Shown here piece after piece: positions 1 through 7,759 of a stretch of DNA of 9,170 bases. Position 1 is the stretch's first letter, and the number at the start of each line of letters is the position of its first letter. The stretch spans positions 1 to 9,170 of the forward strand of contig CACZNK010000006.1 in the NCBI GenBank assembly GCA_902782585.1. The letters are read 5' to 3'. The position numbers and the translations under genes are program-made. The stretch is from an uncultured Ureaplasma sp. (GTDB lineage: Bacteria; Bacillota_I; Bacilli_A; Mycoplasmatales; Mycoplasmoidaceae). The notes beneath the pieces were generated by a model that was not told where the DNA came from, made no database searches, and worked only from the letters and a program-made list of their open reading frames with translations.

Positions 1-10
1 GAATTTTTAA

Positions 11-139
11 AACCCTCTTAGCAAGATTTCAAATGATTATCAAAGATTTCAAAAACCGCCGAAATTGTCCGAGGCAAGTTATATAGCTCATACTTCACTT
101 AATGAAAGAGTTAATAATCTTTTAGATTTACTTTGCTAG
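11..139 (+). pseudogene. Unrecognised gene tail or relic
   Basis: An open frame follows a TAA at 8-10 and ends at a TAG at 137-139. The predicted peptide has 42 residues, begins NPLSKISNDYQRF and ends SLNERVNNLLDLLC. It has no start codon of its own and no ribosome binding site, so if coding it is the C-terminal end of a gene broken by a frameshift or stop, or a relic. The stretch at about 56-80 is richer in G and C than the surrounding DNA, which fits old coding sequence or a mobile-element remnant. I do not recognise the family. The opposite strand is also open from an ATG at 91 to the window edge under code 4, so the coding strand is uncertain. The frame would converge on trxA. Confidence 0.25.
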
Positions 140-213
140 ATACATTTTTTGTTTCTAATAATATGAGTAATATTACACAAAATTTATGAAATATATAGTA
201 ACTTGATTTGACT

Positions 214-531
214 TTATTTTAGAAAAATATTAATTAAATTTTTGATATCAAGTTGGTTTTTGTAACCAACAAACATATTGAATAATTTACCATCTTTAAA
301 AAATAAGATGGATGGTACTGATTGAATATTTAATTTTTTAGCTAATATTGATTCACGATCCACATTAACTTTAAAAAAACTAATGTTTTTATATTCATTA
401 GAAAGTTGAATAAGTATAGGTGAAAGCATTTTACATGGTCCACATCAATCAGCATAAAAATCAATAATAACATGCTTATGAGTTTTTATTGCTTGTTCAT
501 AATAAACAGTAATTAATTCACTTATAGCCAT
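214..531 (-). CDS. trxA: Thioredoxin
   Basis: This is a complete 105-residue thioredoxin, the usual length. It is a cytoplasmic dithiol carrier that reduces protein disulfides and is itself recycled by NADPH-thioredoxin reductase, which is not in this window. Visible motifs are the buried Asp at 24 (VIIDFYAD), the redox-active WCGPC at 29-33 and the cis-proline loop SVP at 71-73, followed by the ILFFKDGK strand. Trp29 of the active site is a TGA codon. Under the standard code the gene would stop there and appear to begin at Met35, without its catalytic cysteines. The ATG at 531 follows the topA stop by 4 bases with no Shine-Dalgarno sequence, so translation is probably coupled to topA. A missing key residue was looked for and none was found. 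Confidence 0.96.
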
Positions 532-535
532 ATTA

Positions 536-2665
536 TTATTTATTTTTAGTTTTCTTAAATTTCTTTTCAAATATAGCTTTTTCAACTTTTATATTTGGGA
601 TTTTATTTTCAGCTATTGCTGATTCAATAATTTTGATAGTTTTACTATCAGATTTCATAATAAAATTACATTTAGGATAATTATTACAACCAATAAATTT
701 TCTATGTCGTTTACTTAACCTAAGTACCAAATCATTACCACATTCTGGACATTTTAAACCAATTTTTTTTGGTTGAATTACATTTGGGAATTCATTGTAT
801 TTACATTTTGGGAAATTATTACAACCAATAAAACGCATACCTTTATCTTTAGTGTAACGGTATATTAAATCTCCACCACATTTTGGACATTTTCGACCAA
901 TAAAATTATCTTGATCAGCAATTTTATCAGCTCTTGTAATTGATTTATTAAGTATTGGTTGAAATTCAAAAATAGGTTCTTTTCAATCAATTTTACCATC
1001 AGCAACTTTATCCAATTTTTCTTCAAAATTTTTTGTAAATTCTTTATTTAAGATAAAGTTGAAGTATTTATCAAGAAATTTTACGACATCATTACCGAGG
1101 GGCAACATTTGATATGAATGTGAATTTAATTGTGCATAACCTCGATCAATAGCCATATTAGCCATTGATTTATATGTTGATGGTCTTCCTACTCCAGCAT
1201 TATCTAATTCTTTAATCAATGAAGCTTGTGTATATCTAGCAGGCGGTTCACTAGTATGTTTTTTAATTTCAATTGAAGTAAAATCATCAATTGTTTCACC
1301 TAATAGTTGATCGGAAAGTTTTAAATCACGGGTTGAAGTTTCAGAAGTCTCGCGATAAACTTTTTTATATCCAGGTTCAACCAGGATTCTTGAATATGTA
1401 TAAAATTTGTTGTCATTATTAATGATTCGGACAACAGTATTTTCATACTGTGCAGGAATCATAAAACTTGCAATGGTTCGACACCAAATTAAGTTGTAAA
1501 GTTCATATTCTTCTTTTTTTACTTTGTTTTTAATTGATTGAGGAGTGATAAAAGGATCAATTACTCTAATAGCTTCATGGGCATCTTGAACATTAGTTTG
1601 ATCTTTTTTAGATGTTGATTTATGAGGTTGGAAATATTGTGGACCAAATACTTTAGTGATGAATTTTTTTGCTTGTTCAGCGAAATAAGATGAAATACGA
1701 ACACTATCGGTACGCGGGTAACTAATTAATGCCACATGTTCATTATCAATTTTTATACCTTCATATAGTTTTTGCGCAACACTAGTAGCTTGTGAAACAC
1801 TTCATTTTAATCGATTAATTGCATCTTGTTGAAGTGTTGAAGTTTTATATGGATCATTTGGACTAGAGCTACGTCTTTTAGGTTTATCAATTTGATAAAT
1901 TTTAAATTTCTTTGTTAAGTTTGCTTTTACTTTTTCAGCAGATGCCACATCAATAAAGTCAATACCACTTCCTCCATCTTCACTATTAGTCTTTTGAATA
2001 TTAATATCTTTAAGAGATTTGTTTACCTCACGAAGAATTAATTTACCGTATTTTTTGGAAATAGGATCTAATGTTCATCAATCTTTGGTTTTAAAATTAT
2101 TAATTTCTTGTTCACGGTCATAGATCATTTTAAGAGCAACAGATTGAACACGACCTGCGCTTCTTCCACCTGTTTTTTTTCTTACCTCTTTTGACACTTT
2201 AAACCCCACAAGGCGATCTAATAATCGACGTGAGAATTGTGAATGAATTCAATTCTCATCAAGTGATCTTGGATGTTTTAAAGCTTCAAGAATTGCAAAT
2301 TTAGTAATTTCATTAAATGTAATTCTTTTACATTTTGCTTTGTCTTTATTTGATAATATACTATAAACATGCCAAGATATAGCCTCACCTTCACGGTCAG
2401 GATCAGTTGCTAAATAAATTTCATCAGCTTTACTTGCTGCTTGTTTAATACTTGCTACAATCTTTGTTTTAGGTTGTAATCCCTTTTTCTTGCTTAAAGG
2501 AATAATTCATTTAGGTTCTAATGTTTTTTCATCAAAGCCAAGATTATTTGATGGCAAGTCACGTATATGACCAACTGTTGCAATGATTGTAAAATTATCA
2601 TCTTTTAAATATTTGTTTATTGTTTGAATTTTATTAGGTGACTCAATGATAAGTAGTTTATTCAT
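536..2665 (-). CDS. topA: DNA topoisomerase I (type IA)
   Basis: This 709-residue type IA topoisomerase relaxes negatively supercoiled DNA by cutting and passing one strand. The Toprim domain starts at residue 1 with LLIIESP (Glu8), and its metal-binding DPDRE lies at 88-92. The family motif PYKTSTLQQ is at 272-280. The catalytic tyrosine is Tyr316 in ISYPRTDS, followed by the conserved DAHEAIR and by GVGRPSTY. Two C4 zinc fingers close the protein, at Cys593/596/615/621 and Cys639/642/660/666, each with the repeated FIGCNN(F/Y)PKC motif. The tail is basic. Length and domain order are normal for the family. Residues 196-197 are tandem TGA tryptophans. The ATG at 2665 is chosen because the Toprim strand begins immediately after it; no Shine-Dalgarno sequence is visible. 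It lies downstream of the dprA-like gene and upstream of trxA, probably in one transcript. Confidence 0.97.
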
Positions 2666-2682
2666 ATAAAGAACAAATATAA

Positions 2683-2688
2683 ATTATA
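2683..2688 (-). promoter_or_regulatory. Possible -10 box for topA
   Basis: The minus strand reads a perfect TATAAT 17 bases upstream of the topA start codon, inside the 55-base gap after the dprA-like gene. A transcript from it would have a leader of about 10 bases and no ribosome binding site. There is no clear -35 element, which is common in mycoplasmas, and a perfect match can arise by chance in DNA this AT-rich. It could give topA-trxA a promoter separate from dprA. Confidence 0.35.
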
Positions 2689-2720
2689 TTGTTACAATTC
2701 TGTTTTAAATATGTTTTTAT

Positions 2721-3431
2721 TTAGTTTTTATTAATAAAAACTACTTTAAAATCATTAAAATTTTTAATTAATGTCAATTTTGACTTCAATTTTAAATCAA
2801 ATTCATAAGTTTTATTTGTGTACAAATAAACTTTATTTTTCTTATTTATTAAATATGCTTTTGCTTCATCATTTTTTGATTTCAAATTATTAAAGAAAAT
2901 TACTTTATTATCTGAACCATAAAAGAATCTTGGTGTTATTTTTTGGTTGCTTCCATATAATTCAGAGACAAAACACATTTGTTTATTTTTAATTAATTTC
3001 ATTAATTTATCATTATTCATAATCTCTTTTATATTATCAACATAAATGATAAACGGAAGATGGGATTTAACTAACAAATCTAACTCTGATTTATTTAAAT
3101 TTGTTTTTCTAAAACACAATACATAATCATTAACAGCTAGAAATTTTAAACATTTAAGATTTTGGTTGTCAATTCTTGATTCAATGCATATATGTTTTTT
3201 ATTCATTAATTCAAAATTACCAGAATAGAAAATAACAAATGGTGGTTTATACACAGTCCGTAAATAGTATGGGTACATATCATTAATGATGGTGATATAA
3301 TCACATTTAACACTCTCACATATCTTGTTGGCTTGATCAGTATCCACTGATTCTTTATTTTTTAAAGCACAGAAAACTTTATCCCATATGAATTTATGTT
3401 TGATTAATAAGTAAATTAAGATTTTATCCAT
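2721..3431 (-). CDS. dprA: Reduced DprA/Smf-like DNA-processing protein
   Basis: This 236-residue protein is a shortened, diverged member of the DprA/Smf family. The family binds single-stranded DNA in a Rossmann-like fold and loads RecA during transformation. Three patches match in order: YPYYL at 53-57 followed by PPFVIFYSGN at 63-72 (family: YP..L......PP..L...G), VSELYG at 155-160 (family: iSEyp), and an F-x-x-x-[NK]-[KR]-[VI]-I-like patch, YGSDNKVIF, at 171-179. The usual GSR-type strand is only ESRID at 84-88, and the glycine-rich ISGLARGID loop is not recognisable. Family members usually have about 280-360 residues, so terminal regions are also lost. The start at 3431 is fixed by a strong GGAGG. 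Adjacency to topA supports the call. Ability to bind DNA as DprA does is doubtful. Confidence 0.72.
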   Translation of the reverse strand: MDKILIYLLIKHKFIWDKVFCALKNKESVDTDQANKICESVKCDYITIINDMYPYYLRTVYKPPFVIFYSGNFELMNKKHICIESRIDNQNLKCLKFLAVNDYVLCFRKTNLNKSELDLLVKSHLPFIIYVDNIKEIMNNDKLMKLIKNKQMCFVSELYGSNQKITPRFFYGSDNKVIFFNNLKSKNDEAKAYLINKKNKVYLYTNKTYEFDLKLKSKLTLIKNFNDFKVVFINKN

Positions 3432-3437
3432 TTAGTA

Positions 3438-3442
3438 CCTCC
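3438..3442 (-). promoter_or_regulatory. Strong Shine-Dalgarno sequence for dprA-like gene
   Basis: The minus strand reads GGAGG, extended to GGAGGTA, with 6 bases between it and the ATG at 3431. It fixes the start of the dprA-like gene. It is the only full-strength Shine-Dalgarno sequence seen in the window; topA, trxA and both lipoprotein genes lack one. Confidence 0.85.
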
Positions 3443-3461
3443 GTAAATTAAAAATGAAAAA

Positions 3462-3491
3462 AATATAATTTTAAGTTATTTAAATTAGAAT
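3462..3491. promoter_or_regulatory. Divergent promoter region, dprA-like gene and alcohol dehydrogenase
   Basis: The 82-base gap between two divergent genes must hold the start signals for both. On the + strand there is TATAAT at 3464-3469 and TAGAAT at 3486-3491, either of which could serve the dehydrogenase. On the minus strand TATATT at 3462-3467 could serve the dprA-like gene. The two sets overlap, so polymerases on the two strands could compete. No -35 elements are convincing. The boxes are inferred from short matches in AT-rich DNA. Confidence 0.4.
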
Positions 3492-3501
3492 AAAATTACA
3501 T

Positions 3502-3507
3502 AAGGTG
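3502..3507 (+). promoter_or_regulatory. Ribosome binding site for alcohol dehydrogenase
   Basis: AAGGTG, one mismatch from AAGGAG, lies 6 bases before the ATG at 3514. It supports that start, which is followed at once by a TGA tryptophan codon. Confidence 0.6.
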
Positions 3508-3513
3508 TTGATT

Positions 3514-4668
3514 ATGTGATCTAAATTTTATTTAAATACTAAGTATTATTTTGGTAAAGGTTGTGTTAAAAATAATCTTAGTCAAGAAATTAAATTATTT
3601 AAACCAAAATGCATAATGTTAATTTATGGTGCTGGTTCAATTAAAACTAATGGAATCTATAATACAGTAGTTAATGAAATTAAAAAAAATAAAGTAAAGT
3701 ATATTGAACATTATGGTGTTCAACCCAATCCAATTGATACTGATGCATATAAAGCAACAATTAAAGGAAGAATAAATAAAGTTGATTTAATCATTGCAGT
3801 TGGTGGTGGAAGTGTTATTGATGAAGCTAAAGTAGTAAGTAATTTGATTACTAACAAGCAATATAAAAGTGTTTGGGAATATATGGATAAAGATGGAAAA
3901 ATTAAAAATAACCCCATTCCTGTTATATCAATAGTTACTATTGCAGCTACTGGTAGTGAAAATAATTACAATTCAGTAATTACCAATAGTAAAACTCATG
4001 ATAAATGAGGTGTAAAAAATCAAAATAGACCTGTAGTTTGTTTTGAAGATCCAACATATACTTTTAGTGTTAATAAATGACAAACAGCAAGTGGTGTTTT
4101 TGATATTATGTCACACTTGTTGGAACAATACTATGACACAAAAAATCATTTTGAATGAACTAAACAATACATTATTGCAAACATTAAAACATTACTAAGA
4201 TTTGCTCCAATTGTTATGAAACAACCTAAAAATTATGAGGCAAGAGCAAATATTCTTTGAACCTCTTCATGAGCATTGAATGGTTTAGGAGCAATTAATA
4301 CTACCTGTGGTGATTGGAAAGTCCATGCGCTTGAGCATGCATTAAGTGGAAGATGAAATGTGTCACATGGTGCTGGACTTGCACTAATTACCCCTGTGTA
4401 TATCAGTTATATGTGTGCACATGACAAGAAATTTAAACAATTAACAATTGAATTATCGGAAATTCTGTTTAGTAAAAAATCAGTTAGTTATTTTATCAAC
4501 AAAATTAAAAGTTTTATTAAATTACTCGACTTACCAATCAAACTAACTGATTTTAAAGAAATTAAAAAAGTAACAAAACAAGACATTGAATGATTATCAG
4601 CTGCATTTGATCGCAATATTAATGGTTTTCATAAATTAGGTGTTGATATCTATAAAAAGTTAATGTAG
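3514..4668 (+). CDS. Iron-containing alcohol dehydrogenase, YqhD/BDH type
   Basis: This complete 384-residue group III alcohol dehydrogenase is the usual length for the butanol dehydrogenase/YqhD branch. Such enzymes interconvert aldehydes and alcohols with NAD(P)H in the cytoplasm, often to reoxidise cofactor during fermentation or to detoxify aldehydes. Seen directly: an early YGAGSIKTNGIY segment and then GVQPNP, both typical of this branch; the nucleotide-binding GGGSVID at 97-103; and ATGSENN, close to the family TGSE motif. The metal ligands are all present: Asp197 and His201 in FDIMSH, and His271 and His285 in HALEH and SHGAGLA, with the 14-residue spacing known from FucO and YqhD. His275 is also conserved. 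Many tryptophans are TGA, so under the standard code the gene would appear broken. It seems to be transcribed alone, divergently from the dprA-like gene. Substrate and cofactor preference cannot be read from the sequence. Confidence 0.95.
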
Positions 4669-4759
4669 TACCCCTAAAATTAATAAACCATTTTTGATTT
4701 TTGTTTTAATACTACATTTATGTATAGAATTCCTACTCCATTATATTTGTAATCTAATA

Positions 4760-4790
4760 CCAACATTTAAATTCCTTTGATAATGTGTGG
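4760..4790. repeat. Imperfect inverted repeat around the -35 element
   Basis: CCAACATT at 4760-4767 can pair with AATGTGTGG at 4782-4790, giving eight base pairs with one bulged G and a 14-base loop. The right arm starts within the last base of the -35 hexamer TTGATA (4777-4782), which otherwise lies in the loop. It could be an operator for a repressor, but an imperfect repeat of this size may also be chance. Confidence 0.25.
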
Positions 4791-4806
4791 ATATTAATAA
4801 TATAAT
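4777..4806 (+). promoter_or_regulatory. Promoter of the lipoprotein pair, leaderless
   Basis: TTGATA at 4777-4782 (one mismatch from TTGACA) and a perfect TATAAT at 4801-4806 are separated by 18 bases. This is the best two-part promoter in the window. Transcription would be expected to begin at about 4812-4814, only 2-4 bases before the ATG at 4816, leaving no room for a ribosome binding site. Leaderless messages are known in mycoplasmas. If Met6 (ATG at 4831) is the true start, the leader would be about 18 bases, still without a good Shine-Dalgarno sequence. Confidence 0.7.
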
Positions 4807-4815
4807 ATATGTGTT

Positions 4816-7752
4816 ATGAAGAACTTCAAAATGACTAAAAAATTAAAGACACTTCTATGAACTTCAAGTGCAATAGTTTTAAATACAGCAATCGCAAGTT
4901 CATTAACTTCTTGCTCATTATTCAAAAAAGATGTCATCAATGACTATGGTGGTTATGATAGTAAATATGGTATCAATGAAGCGATATATAAACGTGCTGA
5001 AGATGATTTAAGACTTTTATATGAGAGTGAATTAAAAAAACAAAATATAGCTGGTTTAATTAGCGATAAGGAATGTGCATCAAGATTATCAAATTTTAGA
5101 AGCAATTTAAATAGTTTTCATAACTCATTAGCTAGTTATGATAATAGAACTTTAAGTTATAGTAATCGTCTTAATGCTTTAAAGACTTTTTCTAAGAATA
5201 ATTATTCAATACATCTTGACAAAAATTACTTTAATATTAGTATTTCTGAGTTCTATGAAACTTTAGATTTATTTGTGCATCAACTATATAGCTACTTAAA
5301 ACAAAACGATTGTGAGTCAGATTTTATTGATTATTACTTAAATATTGCCCAAGAAAAAGGTAAAATTTACATATCAAATTTAGAGAAAAAACCTGATATT
5401 GATTTATTTAGTGAATTACAAGATTTCCAAAGTTTTTTAACTGTAGAGACAATGAGTGAGATAAATTCTAAAGTTGCTGAATATAAAGCATCACGAGCTT
5501 TAAAACAATTTTTCGATGAATACACTATAATACCTCGAAAAAAAGTTGTTGAAGGTTATACATGAGATTTCTTATATTGGGATCCATTTTTTAATACAAA
5601 TGACCCATCTAGACAAAGTAATATATCCAACTATATTAATAAGTTATTTATTATTAAAAGAAATGAAGATGGCCAAGAATTTGAATATAGTAGAAACATG
5701 ATTCAAGGTTTTGATTTAATTCCTAGAACTAGTGAAATGCCATTTGATGCAAATAGCAATACTTACAAAGTTAAGATTAATTGGGAAATAAACACTATTC
5801 GTCCTAATAACAATAAATTTGCAAGCAAATTTCTTGATGAAGGTAAAAATCTCAATGAGGAATTTTCATATGAAACTGATGTTACATATGAATATGAATT
5901 ACCAGTATCATTAGAGTATGAAAAACAGCAACTAAAATCTATATACTTGGACAACATAGAATTAAAATGAGATGATCTAAAAAATAGCTGTGCTAAGGAA
6001 GTATTTTTTACCAAAAATAATGATAAATATGTTGAACTTGATATTCATGGTTTGGCAAATGCTGGATTAAAAATAAATGAGACAAGACTTCAAACTCTTG
6101 TTCCTACAAATCCAAGTGATGTTGTTATGAATAATTCTATAACTGATGAAGTACCTGCTTCAATTGAACAGCAATTTGCAACAAATTGTAATATATTTGC
6201 AAAATCTGAAGTACATTATGATGAATCTGATAAAATCAAATGTGAATTTTATATAGGTTTTAAACATTCGTTTTCAGCAGAGGATGCCGAAGATTTAAAT
6301 AAGAACCATGCTTTTAGTATTTACACTGATGGTTTTGAGAAGTTAAAATGAATGATATTAGAATGCACTGGTATGCAAGTATCCAATCAATATTACTTAA
6401 ATGCACTCGGCGCTTATAATACTTGTTTAATTGAGATTAACACATTTAGCAATTTTATTGTGATGGTTGAAAATTCAAATTCTGCATACTATGCATCATT
6501 AGGTATTCAAATTGCTACAAGTATTATTTTTGGTACATTTCTAGCTATATCACTAGTACAATATATAGCTTCTTTCTGTCTAAATTTTTTCTTAATAACA
6601 CAAATAGTTTCAATGACAGTTCAGTTAATAATTTTTGAGTTGCAAGCAGGTGCTGCAGGTGCTGCTATTATTCGTATGTTGTTTTTTAGTAGTAAACTTA
6701 AATCATTTACTGAAGCTGTAGGAATTGGTAGTGATTTTGCTGAAAAATATAAAACTATTCCAGCTAAAATAGATACTAATGATAAATTAGAATTTCTTGC
6801 AACTGTTAACAAGTATCCATGAGAGGATTATTCTACTTCAAAATTTATACAAAGATTAGTAAGTGATTATGATACATTTACTACTAAAGAAAAATTTTCT
6901 AAGACCATTGATGGTATAACACCACAAGACAGAATGGTATATTATAGTGATCTTGACAACAATCCTGACTATCAAGAATATCTAAAAATAAAAGAAGAAT
7001 TTCAAGCTGATAAGAATTCAATTCAAAATGCATTCTATATTGATTCAATAACTTATGATGAGCAAAAAGAAGGTATAGATTCAGATGAAGCTCCACTAAC
7101 TTTTTCAACAATTACAGGTCAGATTGTTGAATATTGTATGATTTATGATATTTTTCAATATGTTGTTATGATGGGTTGTCTTTATTTTAAAGGTGCTCCT
7201 GCATACATAGCGGCAGGAACACTTGGACAAATTGCAGCTAATGAATCTCACGAAATATTTAGACGTCTTATTTTTAAATTCTTTGGATCTATATTTATGT
7301 TGATAATATTCCAATTTGGTGTACCAGGTGTTATGGAGACAGTTTTTAGTGCAGTGTTACCTGATATGGATGGTCTTCCTGATTTTCCATCTGATGATAC
7401 AACTCGTGGTGTATTATATCAGGGAAATTCAGATTTAACTGCTTACATATACAATGATGGTAAAGATGAAAATCCATGAATTTTATATATTGATCGTAAA
7501 GAAGTTAAAGATGATGATAAGAAACTTATTAAATGAGAATTAAGACCTGTTAGTGATGATGAAAAATTACCAAGTCAAATAAAGATTGATCAAGATGGTC
7601 TTGTTTCTTGAGAACATATTGATGAAATTATTCAATACAAATTTTATGTAATTGCTATTTATACTGATAAAAATTCTAATGAAAAAATTGAAACTAAATC
7701 TCCTTTAATTACTCTTACCGTACAAAGAAAAACAATTCCAGATTCAAAATAG
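4816..7752 (+). CDS. Large lipoprotein with internal membrane segments, function unknown
   Basis: This 978-residue protein is not a family I recognise. It starts with a lysine-rich n-region and a hydrophobic core, then LTSC, a lipobox with the lipidated cysteine at 33, so it should be anchored on the outer face of the membrane. Residues 34-557 look soluble, are rich in Asn, Tyr and charged residues, and have no motif I can name. Two clusters of hydrophobic sequence follow: 558-624 (long stretches interrupted by few polar residues, then an AGAAGAAII patch) and about 764-848 (including a Gly/Ala-rich middle and FGSIFMLIIF). Residues 625-763 between them are polar. Residues 888-972 end in a pattern like the cadherin-like/putative-Ig fold (LPSQIKIDQDGLVSW at 918-932, then alternating strands). 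At least eight tryptophans are TGA. ATG 4816 is chosen from promoter position; ATG 4831 is an alternative. Confidence 0.88.
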
Positions 7753-7759
7753 TTGTTGT

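Noticed and set aside
167..176. Ten-base perfect palindrome GTAATATTAC between the left-edge relic and trxA
   Set aside because: Almost wholly A and T with no loop or following T run in either direction; expected by chance in such DNA and not a convincing terminator or operator.
3720..3917. Minus-strand 65-codon open frame within the alcohol dehydrogenase gene
   Set aside because: The sense strand encodes conserved GGGSVID and neighbouring motifs there; the antisense frame has no support.
3514..4668. Alcohol dehydrogenase as a broken gene with multiple internal stops
   Set aside because: All apparent internal stops are TGA, read as tryptophan in this organism; the frame is continuous and all four metal ligands are present.
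4676..4700. Possible rho-independent terminator after the alcohol dehydrogenase gene
   Set aside because: Only a five-base A/T stem (4676-4680 with 4690-4694) precedes a T-rich run; with no G-C pairs it is too weak to call.
5763..7314. Several 60-85 codon open frames on the minus strand opposite the large lipoprotein gene
   Set aside because: They lie antisense to one continuous 978-codon frame, have no family resemblance and no ribosome binding sites; they are by-products of the coding strand.
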